From assembly GCF_032118995.1 (NCBI RefSeq), contig NC_092665.1:11326512-11390511 (forward strand): a DNA stretch of 64,000 nucleotides, written 5' to 3'. The stretch comes from Asterias amurensis (taxonomy: Eukaryota; Echinodermata; Asteroidea; Forcipulatida; Asteriidae). Under the pieces are notes generated by a model. That model saw only the letters and a program-made list of their open reading frames with translations. It had not been told where the DNA came from and made no database searches. Positions 11,286 to 23,813 of this stretch are shown here, piece by piece. Made by a program: the position numbers and the translations under genes. The first letter of the stretch is position 1. The number at the start of each line of letters is the position of its first letter.

Positions 11286-12390
11286 GCCAAAGCCATAACT
11301 GTCCTCCATTCTTTTTATTAAAAAAATTGTCTTAAGAATTCTTGAATGAGGTCGAATGAAGTCCCTAAAGTCGGCACATCAAAATGAAAATACAATGCTT
11401 CAATTTAATTATTTTTCTTTCATGTTTCTGTCAATGATTTTTTATTCACCTCTTTATACACAAATTTAGAAAACAGAACATATTATTTTTATAATGTAGG
11501 TTTATTTTTAAGTTACAATATACAAATTTAAAGGCATCAGTATAAATCAAATATTTACAAAAAAAAAAGCAAATTTGGCATTACCGGTTATTTCCAAAGG
11601 GAAAGATCCCTTTCGGAAACGGACCATGTGAGATCATTGGCATCGGTACTGTTCAGACTCGGAGCTGTCTATTGAACAGTACCTATGGCAATTCCATTAT
11701 TATACTATCTATACAAGTAGGTTTTGTTGTTAGTTTTGCAAATCTGAGTGTCAGCAACAATACAAGAAAACCCCAGCACAAAGCAATAATACCAAAGTGG
11801 GGAACTGCTTCAACTCTATAGCTTTGAAAACTTTGCCCACAACAGGTAATAATTATAATGAAATTAGCCAATAATGACGACCTAATCTGACATCAACTTG
11901 CTTGTTCTTGCCGGTAACACACAATACATGTACTACCCACAAACTCTTCCCAATCAACCAGCAAATACCTCTTGCTGATTGGCCACTTCCTTGTCCAATT
12001 AAATGCAGCCGCTTAATTTGTCCAGAAAACACAACAAAAAGTAACCAATAGTTACAAAGACAGCCACCACCATGGATTACTTGTTACAATACAAATATTC
12101 CATGTTTAAAATAAAATATCAAATCAACCAATAAAGCCATGTAGACAGCTCCCATTCTCTATGCCAACCTGTGGATTGGTTGGAAACTGTATACAAAATT
12201 TACTGTAACTTTCCAAGTTAGTAGTAATTTAATACTGGTGATACATAGTTATAACTTAACAGTTACTCTAGAAATGTAAACACAAGCCAGGAAGTATCAG
12301 AAGTTGTGAATGGTCGGTCAAACGGAAGGTATGTTTTGATTGAGTAATGCAATACCACACCCGGGCAGGGTTTGCCCTTCCCGTTTATAG

Positions 12391-12775
12391 TAAGCTTGGG
12401 GGCGATATCGATTTGTTCTTTTCCTGATATATCGCCGACAATATATTGCGATATTCGATATAATTGCGATTAAATAAATTTGACATCTGATCATCAGTCT
12501 TCAAACTCCCAGTGAAAGTTGTAGAAGAGACAGTCATAGCATGAGAGAGGTGTTCTAATGACCTATTCTTCTGGTTTTACTCCAAACCTATGAGGTGCAA
12601 GATGTCTCGGCTAGGAAATACATCGCGATATTGCGATATTTAATCGATATCGCGATATATAGCGATATATCGCGATATATCGATATTTTGATTAAAACCA
12701 AATCGATCTGATATCGAAATCTTTTCCAAATTAGTATCGCGATATTTGATAATATCGTGATATCGCCCAAGCTTA
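12391..12775. mobile_element. GATATC-rich MITE with TAAGCTTGGGCGATATC ends
   Basis: The ends TAAGCTTGGG.GCGATATC and GATATCGCCCAAGCTTA are inverted. The centre (12620-12680) is a self-complementary run of CGATATATCG/CGCGATAT units. The minus-strand open frame here is compositional and not a gene. Confidence 0.8.
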
Positions 12776-13401
12776 GTTTGTAGTGACTGGCCAACAGGAC
12801 CAGTTAGCTTGTCAATTCAATTCGCTTGAATGTAACTACAGTATGGACCAATGAAAACACTGTCCGACCTCTTTTATACTGAGATAACTAATCCCACTGG
12901 CAGGTCACTGAAAGAGTTAAGGCAAAGTTTGCAACTAACTTTTTTTAGTGACTGACCAGCAGGACCAGTTAGCTTGCTATTTCCACTAGTTCTTCAGCTT
13001 TTTTAATAGTATGCATTTCAAATGAAATAGGGAAGCCTATCAACAGTGAACTAGCCTGGTGTTTTACTTGGAATTTAGCCAGCAGACCACAGTAAAGGGC
13101 GAATGCTGCCAGATGTTTGCGCACATATTTTAGTGGCTGCAGATCCCATTGGTTTGAAGTTGCGATGGATTAATGACTTTTTTGCGTATTAATCAGTCAA
13201 CCCTAGCAAGTGAGGTTTCCATTCAATTGTCTACTCAGCACACATGAAAATAGACTGTTAGTACCAACTTGTCTACCAGTCTCTGAATATTTTGGATTGT
13301 TTTTTTTTCCTTGATTCACCATTTCTCAACTTACTGCCTGTTAAAAATGGCAAATTGTTCATTTCCCAACTTGTCTGCTAAAGACTTCATGGTTGTCCAT
13401 G

Positions 13402-13582
13402 TATAGACCATTATCACGATGCAGCCTTCTTGAATTTCTCTCATTGATATCAATGTTACCAAACCGAGGCTAGAAGAACAATATAGTCTGGTTCCTTATT
13501 GCAAGGTGATTATTAGCATCCATTATTGTTATTCGATACGAGGAACATTACCAAGATGGAGGTAGCATGATAAAGGTCTATA
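13402..13582. mobile_element. MITE with TATAGACCTTTATCA ends
   Basis: The inverted ends are TATAGACCATTATCAC and TGATAAAGGTCTATA. An inverted relative is at 63751-63934. Both contain CCAAACCGAGGCT, GTCTGGTTCCT and TTGTTATTCGATAC. Confidence 0.8.
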
Positions 13583-14919
13583 CTTCAATCAGGGCTTGAA
13601 TAGAAAATAAGGACTCAAGTGAATACAATTTGTCAACCAAACTGGGGTGGACTTTTTCAGAATTTTAAATAAGCGAAGCTTTTTGGTGTAAAAGTACTGC
13701 ATAACAGGCATTTTTTAAGCACATTAACAAATCAATTCATCAGCCATACCACCATAATCAGAGTCAAACAGTTTGGGTGTTGTGTTTACCATGATGTGTT
13801 GGATTTTGTCACTGCGATGATCGACCCAGAAGATTGGGGTTTAATATGTGTCTAGCAATCAGGGAGATATTTTGCACAACAATAAGGGAGATTAATATGG
13901 AATGGAAATATTCAACATTAATTGGGAAAAGGTTTCCATACTCGAGGGGGGTTTCAAATTTATTTGGAACATATTGGCGTTTTTCACAAAGGTTTCTGCA
14001 GAATCAGAGAGAGTTGGCAGTACTGAGTTAAAAAACACACCACTGAATCCATCAAATTCAGACAAATGCATTTTGGAAGAATTTGTTTCCGAAAAAGATT
14101 TAGTGTCCCAAACGACTGCACCACACCATGAATATTATCACATAGCAGGAATGGGCAAACCATTTTATCGATGTGACATTTAGAATGGGGTTTCGAAAAA
14201 AAAATTGAATTTTTTGCACCATCAATATGGCAAGAATCATCGCAAAGGTGTATCTGTTAAAAAAAAAAAAGATGATCGCTAAAATTTTGTGATCAAATTT
14301 TAACAGTGCATCTTTTGAGGGTGCTTATTAATTCCATCGCAGCGACCGCATATCAGCAACCCATCAAGAACACAACATAAAACCACGACCTGATTCTGAT
14401 AATCCCTTTTTCCCATCCGCCATCGAGGTAGATTTGAAGACCACTTCAATGATTTCCCATCAGGTCCTGAAGCTGCCATGCTGAACTGAATACAAATGTT
14501 AACTCGCACAATTTAAAGACGGAAGTATCTTGATCATGTATAGTTGGGAGGGCATCTCCTCCAGCTGACTTAAGTCGACTTACTGCATTTTTGTATTCAT
14601 GGGGCTCTTGCTGTTGATTACGCCCAGGTAATATTGCGCCTTGCAGCTCCAGTCTGTGCAGCTCCCCGTCTCCCAGATCGTACAAATGATAACTCGCACG
14701 AGTGATCACAGGGGAAATCTTCCAGCTGACTTAAGTTGTTTTCTGTCTTTGCATTTGTCTCGCATTGGGGGTGCTCTGCTGTTTCACAGCACCCGGGCAA
14801 AACTGCCTCGCTGCTCCCTGCATCGCCTTGATCATTCTCTGCGTCAAAACAAGAGGTTTGTGGCAAGAGGTGTCATAGAGTCACAAGCTCTGTATCGTCC
14901 TGCTTAAAAAGTTCCCATC

Positions 14920-15116
14920 CTACACCCGATTAAACAGGTACACGATGAACTCGTACGTACACATCATTATTGCAGTGTTTGGGATTTGCCTGACGAGGTG
15001 CGTTGTAAGGCCACCATAGATCCCCCTATAGCCCTCCTCCCGAGCGACAGTTAGTAATGTTTGTACAAAGGAGCGATACTTGTTTCCTTCTTCTCGCAAT
15101 CTTGTCCTTGCAACCT
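14920..15116 (-). CDS. SLC25A36: SLC25A33/36 coding exon 7 with stop codon
   Basis: It encodes [40 protein letters not shown] and [17 protein letters not shown], then TAG at 14920-14922. It completes the third repeat. Confidence 0.97.
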
Positions 15117-18100
15117 CTGTAAGAAGATTAAAAAAGAAAAAAGAAATTTTTAAATAAAGGGCCGTCTAAACTTTCAAACAAAAAATTCACAGTCATACGA
15201 TAACTGAGTTGCTAACATTAGTATCTGAATTTCGGGGCGATTTTGTACAACCTTCGGGGAGAAATTTAGAAATACATTCAACACAATCGAAACACAGTTT
15301 GCATTATCCAGATCTGTTGAATTTGTTCAGTAGAACATGGAAAGGTTGTTTAATTTTCTGCAGAGTCAAGGCGAGTTGGCAGTACTGCGATGTGTGGAAA
15401 AAGGAAGGGTGGGGGCAGAGACTGTGTTGGACTTTAAAGTGCACAAATATATTGACATTTCTGAGCAGTCTAGTTTACCGGACCAAAGCTTTGGTGTTGT
15501 CAGCAGCAGAGAGTGTGGATTTGATTAACATGTGTTATGACATGTGTGCCCTTGTTTAAACCATGAGTATTTTGTAAACAATTGGGTAAGTATTGCATTC
15601 TGCTCTACCAGCCAGGTTCCTAGTGGATGATACCCATGCCTACATCTTTATGTACTGTGGAGGTGGTAACCAAGTTTTAGCAACAGGAGTAGGTGGCATT
15701 GTACCACTGGTGGCAGTTGATTAGGGTTGATCATCCAAACCAGTTAAGTGTAGTCCTAACCTCAAAGTCCCCGCCTCTCAGGGAACAATTCATAGGGAAA
15801 GAAAACAAACTTACCGTGTGGATATGCTACAGTGGCTGCTATCGTCTTGGACATGGCAGCCGCCCCCATGAATTTAACAAAGTCCAGCTTCTTTCTCTCA
15901 TCAGGCAGACCACTTTCCCTCTCCGTCAGCAACGACTTTATGTGCTCGTAGATGACAAAGTGTATAGCCGTCTCCGAGATGCCCATATAGGATGCCGAGA
16001 TGCCCCGGTAGAAACCTCTGATACCTTCTCTACTGTGTACATACTGAGCGCAGCGAAACATGTTTGCATGCCTCTTGCCGTTTCTGTATGCCAAACAAAT
16101 CAATCAACCAATCAATCAATCTACCAGCTGAAGGGAAATTATACCTTTGCTTTTTGAAACCAGTAGATTGCTTCAATCCTGTTTAAGTATAATACAACAG
16201 AACTAATCTCATTTCAAAAGCAGGTTGCGTTTTTGAGATATCCCCGAAAAAATCCAGAGCAAGTTATGTTCATGCAGGAAGAGTAATTCCGAATAGGAAT
16301 AAACAATCTGAGAAGTGTTATGACAGAACATGTTACTTACACTTGTTCCAATTGTAGTCTCGTTTTGACCAGCCATATTGGATTTGTTAGTGTGCACGCT
16401 GTAAAACCTGAGAAAGAAACCAAAAGGAAATGTTACAAAACTGTTGTAAAAAATTAAGGGTTGTTTATTTTTTTAACATACAATTTTGAACTAACACACT
16501 CCTAAAATATTTATCAAGAAACTACACTACAAATGTAAAATATCACATGACATCATTACTCTGGTGAGTCAAATTTTGTTATATAATCGCTGATTTTTGG
16601 CATACAAATTTTATTGCCTTGAAATTGTGCCGTGGTGTCAAGATGACGAAGAGGAAAACGTTACTTTACCTGCAAATCCTGCAGACAGCAGGTGCACAAG
16701 TGAAGACTCTGGTGTTAATCTGTCGTTCAGGAAGCCCTTTGTTTCTGCATAAGCACCAAAGTAGATCGCTCTGAAAACAACAAAGAAAAAAAACAAATGC
16801 AAAGTTATCGGTGGGGAAATTAAACCTTCAAGAAATACACCATTTTCAAACATCTGGAACTTGAAGATCAAGTTGATAACTTGGACCCAACTCTTCATGG
16901 AGACAACGGAGTACACAAATGAAAAATTGCCTCGCCCCCTGAAAAAAACAACCCATACTTAAATGAGATTCTAATTAACAAAGCATTGTATCTTGCTCAA
17001 AGTAGCGCATTTGTACACAGAAAACAAGTATGTGCGAGATACAATATTTATGCAAGAACCTTTTGTTGTTTAAATAATATGTTGTTTTCTGCACCGTTGT
17101 GATGATTAGTGACCAGGTATCTGGCCCGATGATAACCGACAGTAAAATTATCTGCAGGCCATTTCTATTGTTTTCTGTTTCTACGTTGCATCATCAGCTA
17201 CCAAGATGTTGAAATGAAGTTGTTTGGCAATTGGCATTTTAAGCATGTGGTTTTTATTTTCACACAATGGTCAGCTGATAAAACTCCACAGGAAGTCCCC
17301 TTCCAGGCCAGGAACTTTGGATTTCTATTGTTTCATTGTTTGAAGGGGGTATTGTTTCGTTGATTGAAGAAGATATTATGTCAAACAAATAGGGACTAAA
17401 TCCCTAAATGTTTGCAAGATGTAGCCTTCCAACGTATACCTGAGCATAATTTCAAAGCACAAATTGATTGCTTAACAACTGGCTGAGCACTAATATAAAA
17501 AAAAACCAGCAGAATTGTGCATGTTATTCGGTATTTTGACTGGTAACCTTTGTCCAGAAAGGTTGTGCTTGGCCACTTCTTTAATGCTTAAGCAGCTCAA
17601 TAAAGTTGGGCCTCAATGTCATCAATCATATCACTCTCATTAAAGGAACACGTTGCCTTGGATCGGACAGGTTGGTCAAAACAAAAGCGTTTGTAACCGT
17701 TTTTTATATAATGCATATGGTTGGAAAGATGTTTTAAAAGTAGAATACAATGATCCACACAAGTTTGCCTCGAAATTGCGTGGTTTTCCTTCTACTGTGC
17801 GAACTAACACGGTCAGCCATTTATGGGAGTCAAAATTTTGACCCCCATAAATGGCCGACGTGTTAGTCGACAAGGTAAAAGGAAAACCACGCAATTTCAA
17901 GGCATGTTTGTGTGGATCATTGTATTCTACTTTTAAAACATCTTTCCAGCCATATGCATTTTATAAAAAACGGTTACAAACACTTTCCAAATACCAACTC
18001 GACCGATCCAAGGCAATGTGTTCCTTTAAGTGTTCCGATTCTGTATTCCAACAGAAATCCAAAGAGGAAAATCCTCCGCTTTGTTCCAATCAACCTTCCA

Positions 18101-21100
18101 GATTTAAGCAATTCCTTAAACAACTTTAGCTGCAAGCAAAAAAAAAAAAAAAAAAAAAAAAGAAACCTAACACAATATGGAAACTAGAGTCAGGTATGCC
18201 ACATAATCGTGGTAAGTGAAGTTATGTCTGATCCCCCCACCAACACTCCTTAACCGGAATGAACCAGCTTAATCATTACACAGATGGCCTCGGTAACACG
18301 CAATTGAATCAACATTACAAATAACAATTCACTGACTTGGTGAAATGGCCGAACACAGTCCTTGGCTCAGATTAAATGCCTCATTATCGAGTCTCATGGC
18401 CTAGCACTGCACAGTAAACAGGACAGCAGCAAGCATAGCATACCCCGAGTTTCTCAGAAACACAGTATTTCACCAGTCCATTTAGAGTTTCTCAGAAATA
18501 CATACCCAGTCCATTTAGGTTTCTGAACCTCGAGGTTTGAAAATATTGTCTTTCTACCCTTCTCTTCAACTCTTCTGCAGAGTGTCTATTATTTATGCAT
18601 CTGACCCTATTGATTGTTGAGTCAGGCACTGAATTGAACATTTTGGTCAACCTTCAGTTCCCAATAACTTTGGGTTCACATTACATTGCTTTAACCCATG
18701 TGAAGCATACCAGTTCTTGCACTTTTACATGCAAACACCTTAGTAGAAGCGACCATTATTGGTGCTTTGTTGAGTGCTTAGAATCTCAAGAATTCTTTAA
18801 GACAATTTGGAGGGGGGGGGGTACTTATGTTCAAGATGATAATTGTGTTAAATATGGGAACCTGCGGGGAGCTACCCCTTGCCCCCATATTGGACATGGT
18901 ATATGAGCAATTTACCCCAGTAGTTTAGTCTGGTTCCTTTCTTAAAAATAGCTTACCTTGAGGGTGCTACACCAATGAGATTAGGTCCAAGACCCCTGAA
19001 GAGAGCAGCAACACCTTCCTTTTCAACAACGTACCTGAAAAGGTGGAAACAAAAATGGTAAATTGAGAGAACGAATAACCCCAAGCTGCTGTGTGACAAT
19101 TAAAAAGTATGACAAATTTAGTTCACTTTTTCAAAACACCATGACTGCTACAATAATATCACTTTCAGTCTGCAGTATACATCACTTTTCTATTCGGACA
19201 CTAAGTTAGTCAATAGCACTCCACACTTAAATAATCACTTTTGCTACTAAAAACCTACCAAAAAACCCCACATGTTAGACAAACATTCTACCAGTTGTGC
19301 GATCAATGGCACACACATCACTGATATGCAGCAAAACTTCACTAGCAGTAAGACAGTACTCACGGAAAAACTTGACAGGTGTTCACACATTCTGTACTGT
19401 ATGTCAGTAAATTTGTCATGTTTGTCTTAGATCTGGGTATTTAGCTTCTATTTTCAGCAACAGTTTTGCATGCTTTTACAATTTGCATTTATTTTCTGTC
19501 GGAACTCAGACCTGCTATCTGAGACATTGAACAAAAATACAGAAAAAGTGGATCGAGTACAGAACTCACTTTTTAAACTGTGTTAAGTTGATTTGTTTAC
19601 AATTTAAAAAATGTGTAGCATATGGACAATCAATGTAAGCTAGTTCAGCATATTTTGCACTAAGCATAGAAACTCAATCAATCAAATCGATACAAACATG
19701 TGCGTTCTTTGATTCGGTTGAGTAGTTGGGTCAGTTATTGAACGACACACTTCATTGTGCAGTTCATTGCTGAGGTAATTCAAATGGAATTTCCAGCTTT
19801 CTTCCCCTATGGGTGTTTGTAATGATGCAACTGTGTCCCGACACAATTCATATGGTTACCAGATTCTCGGGAAAAAAAACCATCCCATGCCACATCTTTT
19901 TTCAGTCTCAATGTCGTTTTTATGGAAAAGGTCTACCATGGCCTGATACTTCACGGAGGCAACAAAGGCGATTGCCTCTGTGCCCCTTTGTCGTTGCCTT
20001 GGTGCCCTTGAAATACTCCAGAAGAAATTTACAATTTTCTCATAGAGTGCCCTTTACCAAGGAGAAAATACATTGGCGCCCTTGCCCTTAAACGAAGCAC
20101 ACATGCGTGACCTACTGATGTGGCTTTCATCACAGTTGTCAAAGTCCAATCAAACCAACACTGACAGTGATAACTCGACCACATAGCGCATTTTTAACAA
20201 CAGTCCCTTCTCCTTTGCACTAGCAGCATGGCACATTCTAAGTATCATGTTCTCCACATTCCAATTCGTGATCATTGGATTATCTCCCAGGAGTTAAAAT
20301 AAAAAGGGCATGGTGCATCTCAACAAGAATTTGCATTCAATGGACTAAGGATAAAGAGAACCAGTTCAATAACTATTTGAAATGTTTTATGCACGAGTAT
20401 TGATGATCCATGAAATTAAAATTTGTAAACAACTAAAATTGTTCTCTCGTAACAGTGGTCTGTTGGCCAAGTGCCAGTTTAACACACATGAGGACCAGTC
20501 AGAATTCTCTTCAAACAAGTTAACCAGACTAAAGTCACCAGTTAAAAAACCATGTCACATGTACTATCTGTGACTGGTATCCTGCTTATTTTTTTGCTTA
20601 AGCATCTCTATATTAATTTGAGCACAGGTTTAACCTAGTCGACCTGACTAGGTGGACAGAGGTTCTCAAGTGGACTTTGGCTAGCAAAACCACTGTTGAA
20701 ATGAACAACACCTGATTTCAACTTACCTAAGACATTTGACAACGCCAAGCGACTGTCTTGAGATACTGCTAACTTGAGCAACGCCCCCATTTGCTGTTGA
20801 CAGACTGGCTTGCGAAACTGTTGGTATATACTCTGTTCGTAGACATGTGTTGGACGACTGTAGCCTAGTTTTTATAACCTCCAGTGGACACGTTAAAATT
20901 GCACCTACTGTACCGCCAGCTCTATAGATACAATTGGGAAACAAAATATTAATTCATGTCAAACTGTAAATAAAAACAAATCAACAAATTGCAAATGTTC
21001 CAATATACATAAAAAGTTTAGTTTCCACCTGGTAAAGCTTTTGTACAAACAGGGCTTAACACTATCTTTAATCAATTAAAGCATCAGACATTGGAATTTG

Positions 21101-22435
21101 AGACCTTGTTCAAACTGACAAACATTGGCTGATTAAATACAGGTCAGGTGCTCGAGCCTTGAACAATGCATGTCAAGTTTGCACCAGTTCACGGCGGTTC
21201 ACACGTACACCACTTCACGTGGAGTCCGAACCTTTGCATTTCAAATGACATTTTATTATATAGCACAATGGCTACACAAATCTTGCGTTCAATGATTATG
21301 AAGGGGCAAAATCTTTGATTGTAGAATGTCACGTTGATCAGTTTAGGTACAGAAAATGCTTATATTCATAATTTATCACCACTTGAAATTTATGTCAACA
21401 CATTTTTTATCATCAAATGAACTAATTTTGCACAATAACAAAGGTGTCAGTTTTCCTCTGCCCACAAAATCGATTCCACACATAGCCAGTCAGGGCGTAG
21501 TAAATATATTTGGTCACAGTTACAAATTATAGAAACGACAATGCATAATAATATTTAATGTGACAACTACTTTTCACCAAGGGCCTTTTACGACTATAAG
21601 ATACAGGTGTAAGATATTATTGTTTGGGTCTAAAATAACAAATATAAACAAAAACAAAACAGTTGGATACATTCAGGGTAGGGTTAGGGTTAGGGTTTTG
21701 CTGAACTTGGTGGTATATTAATAAGATCCAGACGTCATCATGAGACCTCCATCAATTATAAACATGGTTATTGCAATCGGTGGAATCAATTAAAAATTGC
21801 ACAAGTTTTAATTGGAAAACTAAATAAAATAGTTTAAACTTTACGCCAAGCAAGTGGTGCATTATATTTAATTTTACCATTTTTATAATCAAATACTTCT
21901 AATACTTGAGAAAGATTAGGCCTACTTTTCTTGGACCCACCCTTATGGTCAGATGACCATCATGTCAGCAGAATGCCAATTTACCTGACCTGGATTATAA
22001 ACACAACATCAATGACCCATCCACAAAATTGAGGGTCGAAAACCAAACAACTATCTAGTGCTCAAAAATGTGATAAATCTTCTTTTTCGTTTTAAATTAC
22101 ACATATTTTAATACAGAATGAGCCAGATTCGATGTCGTTACATATAACCAGCTTAGGAGCGGCTCTTCGGCATTTACATTGCGACATGCTGCTGCTACCA
22201 GGGCTCAATCGCAGTGGAACCGAAAATGTGGATAACGTTTTTATGATGTAATTTGAGTCGGCTGGATCGAGGCAAAAGTTTGTTAGTGAAAGGGGCTTGT
22301 TACCTAACTTAAACTTCCACGTAAAAGCTACTGTACTCACCCTCCTGCGATAACATGGGTCATATGCGCCGAAACCATTTGATTATGCATCTTGGTGTAT
22401 TCAGCTTTTTCAGCATTTGATCCTGAAACTGCCAT
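14920..22435 (-). CDS. SLC25A36: Mitochondrial pyrimidine-nucleotide carrier SLC25A33/36, complete
   Basis: Seven coding exons (22341-22435, 20727-20921, 18957-19034, 16670-16770, 16341-16398, 15815-16083, 14920-15116) join in phase to a 330-residue protein; human SLC25A36 is about 311. The protein exchanges pyrimidine nucleotides across the inner mitochondrial membrane for mtDNA and RNA synthesis. All three carrier signatures are intact: PLEVIKTR from Pro44, NPIWLVKTR from Pro163 (the Trp in repeat 2 is typical of this subfamily), and YPHEVARTR around Pro264. The subfamily strings [54 protein letters not shown] and [10 protein letters not shown] are present. The protein ends ...FIVYLFNRV. 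The SLC25A33 and SLC25A36 vertebrate paralogues arose later, so this is best taken as their common orthologue. The upstream side faces PXYLP1 and has CCAAT boxes. Confidence 0.97.
15600..15775 (+). mobile_element. SINE body fragment (family with GGCTCCTAGTGGATGATACC)
   Basis: It shares CCAGCCAGGTTCCTAGTGG, CCCATGCCTACATCTTTA and GGAGTAGGTGGCA with copies at 29100-29600, 35405-35702 (inverted) and 40960-41726 (inverted). Confidence 0.75.
15815..16083 (-). CDS. SLC25A36: SLC25A33/36 coding exon 6
   Basis: It encodes [20 protein letters not shown] through [20 protein letters not shown] to [16 protein letters not shown]. It covers the rest of repeat 2 and the start of repeat 3. The open frame on the opposite strand here is a shadow. 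Confidence 0.97.
16341..16398 (-). CDS. SLC25A36: SLC25A33/36 coding exon 5 (second carrier signature)
   Basis: This 58-bp exon encodes [18 protein letters not shown]. The donor used is GTAAGT at 16335-16340, which leaves phase 2 to match exon 6. Confidence 0.95.
16670..16770 (-). CDS. SLC25A36: SLC25A33/36 coding exon 4
   Basis: It encodes [20 protein letters not shown] then [14 protein letters not shown], leading into repeat 2. The phase is 2-1. Confidence 0.97.
17640..18029. mobile_element. Palindromic TTAA MITE (family B), best copy, in SLC25A33/36 intron
   Basis: TTAA lies at 17640-17643 and 18026-18029. The ends AAGGAACACGTTGCCTTGGA and its complement are inverted, and the arms run almost to the centre (near CCCATAAATGGC, about 17840). 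It could form a hairpin in pre-mRNA. Confidence 0.92.
18136..18162. repeat. Poly(A) tract
   Basis: A run of about 24 A at the end of a short unannotated stretch. It could be the tail of a retroposed sequence. Confidence 0.7.
18957..19034 (-). CDS. SLC25A36: SLC25A33/36 coding exon 3
   Basis: It encodes [20 protein letters not shown] then GVAPS, the conserved matrix helix and start of helix 2 of repeat 1. The phase is 2-2 with consensus splice sites. Confidence 0.97.
19935..20100. repeat. Dispersed repeat with GGTGCCC/TTGCCCT motifs
   Basis: It shares GAGGCAACAAAGGCGATTGC, GCCTTGGTGCCCTTGAAATA and GAAATTTACAATTTTCTCAT with 47270-47450 and, inverted, with 28800-28900. Distant relatives are at 10725-10860, 37680-37830 and 57095-57220. 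The class is unknown. Confidence 0.65.
20727..20921 (-). CDS. SLC25A36: SLC25A33/36 coding exon 2 (first carrier signature)
   Basis: It encodes [20 protein letters not shown] and continues to QSLGVVKCL. It contains a low-conservation serine/threonine-rich segment (about residues 52-90), as in vertebrate homologues. The donor GTAAGT is at 20721-20726 and the phase is 2-2. Confidence 0.97.
21675..21700. repeat. Short interstitial TTAGGG array
   Basis: It is read as AGGGTAGGGTTAGGG, then TTAGGGTTTTG, about three to four units of the metazoan telomere motif inside a gene intron. Confidence 0.8.
22341..22435 (-). CDS. SLC25A36: SLC25A33/36 coding exon 1
   Basis: It begins at the ATG at 22433-22435 and reads [15 protein letters not shown] followed by [17 protein letters not shown]. 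The donor GTGAGT starts at 22340. THVIAGG|AGGTVG is the usual entry to the first carrier repeat. Confidence 0.95.
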
Positions 22436-22629
22436 ACAAAGTATCCATTCCTTTTTCACAAGATTTGGGATATAACCAAAACACACCTTTCGTCAGCGTA
22501 GAACAAGTTTTCTGTGTACTAAATGTACACGTTTTTCTCACTGCCATTCGATCACAGGTAATTTCCGATCAAACGTTCCCCACAAGTTGTCACGCGGCCG
22601 CAACATGATGAAAACATTGCATACGACTT

Positions 22630-22725
22630 GCCGATTGGTCACATTTTCCACAGTAGAGGTCACGGACCGAGCTGCACGTGAAGCAATTGAGCTGATTGGC
22701 TGCTATTTTAAGACGTAATTGGTAT
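22630..22725 (-). promoter_or_regulatory. Probable SLC25A33/36 proximal promoter: three CCAAT boxes and an E-box
   Basis: On the minus strand CCAAT occurs at 22634-22638, 22695-22699 and 22718-22722, and CACGTG at 22675-22680. They lie 200-290 bp upstream of the start codon. CCAAT plus E-box arrangements are common at nuclear-encoded mitochondrial genes. Promoter function is inferred. Confidence 0.5.
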
Positions 22726-23492
22726 AGCATGACGAATGACGACCCCGAAGAAATTTACATAGAGGTTACACAAAAATGGCCTTGGTTTTACGAATATGGA
22801 GCGCGGAATGTGAACTAAACTTAAAACCAATGACGTGGTTTATTATTGTAATGTACTGTGTGCTCTTGGGAAATATTTACGCGGAAAATCGTGGTCATTT
22901 TAGTGGTTAGACTGCCAGGACTTTCACAACAATTTTGTGTGTTCAAATTCTGCCTTTGCTAACCGCTGAGTTCTCAACATTCTAGTTTATTGATTTGTAC
23001 AAATCATAATTATAATGCCTGTTTATTGATATTGTTTGTATATTTGATGCATGTTTTCGTCCAGTTTTGTGCATAATTTATATTTTCTTAAAGATGCTTT
23101 TGTGTGTGGGTGTGTGTGTGTGTGTGCATAGATTTTATCCATTTATTGTTTATTTAAATTTTCTTAACTTTTTAAATTCAAATGGTGAAAAGTTTTTATT
23201 TTATTTTATTCAAACAAAACAAAAATAAACCATATTGTAATAGATGTTATGAGTTACTATATGAGTTTTGTTGTTGCCAGCTTGGCATCCCTTTTGTGAG
23301 CATTGCAGAGTTCACTTTTCAAGATCATTTTAATGAATCAGCCAATCCCACTCATGTCAATTCTATATTCAACCCACAACATTTCAAAGTGTATCCAGTC
23401 TCATTTCCTTGTGGTTTTATATTTGATTTTGATACCGGTTGTCCTTGAGGCCATTATAAATTATTCTTGTTTTTATTATAAAATATATTTTG

Positions 23493-23813
23493 TTAATTTT
23501 TGGTTTTTACCCATGTACACCGATGTGTGCAGCACTGTATACTCAGTACTTTCCCGAGTCCTGTGAAAAAATCACAGGCATTTTTACTCGGGTGGGATTC
23601 GAACCCACGACCATTGCAATTCTAGAGCAGTGTCATACCAACTAGACCACCGAGATTGCCCGGTAGCTAGAGGCAGTTCGAATCCTATGTTTTAGCAGCG
23701 GGTACTGCAAACGATTTTAATAGATGTTAAATTTGCATCGGGGATAAAGAATATTAATTTTTGGTTTTTACCCATGTACACCGATGTGTGCAGCACTGTA
23801 TACTCAGTACTTT
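23493..23813 (-). mobile_element. tRNA-derived SINE bracketed by a 55-60 bp direct duplication
   Basis: The minus strand of about 23575-23660 has A-box-like GGTGGTCTAGTTGG and B-box GGTTCGAATCC with a GTGGG/CCCAC T-stem. A segment beginning TTAATTTTTGGTTTTTACCC and including CCGATGTGTGCAGCACTGTA occurs at 23493-23552 and again at 23754-23813. A plus-strand copy lies at 33366-33668. Confidence 0.75.

Larger units (their letters stand above)
5955..14919. other. Intergenic region between OTUD3 (5' side) and SLC25A33/36 (3' side)
   Basis: No coding exon is recognised. 5955-8300 is mostly mobile DNA (separate entries). 8300-8480 is a CpG-richer stretch with AGAGGGCGCTGT, which resembles a CTCF core; the same motif is at about 6717. 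9270-9520 and 11300-12390 are AT-rich single-copy sequence. 12790-13000 has two copies of a GTGACTGG/ACCAGCAGGACCAGTTAGCTTG unit. About 13830-14050 resembles 15220-15400 (shared AGAGTTGGCAGTACTG-type ends). 14440-14730 has two copies of CATCTTCCAGCTGACTTAAG-like sequence. Part of 11.5-14.9 kb may be the long 3' UTR of the carrier gene, but I found no decisive poly(A) site. Confidence 0.6.

Noticed and set aside
12588..12794. Minus-strand open frame of 68 codons
   Set aside because: It is formed by the self-complementary GATATC-rich MITE.
15693..16157. Plus-strand open frame of 154 codons
   Set aside because: Most of it is antisense to SLC25A33/36 exon 6, which has clear homology on the minus strand; the rest is SINE sequence.
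18595..18906. Plus-strand open frame of 103 codons in an SLC25A33/36 intron
   Set aside because: No domain, low-complexity end, antisense within an intron and no splice context.
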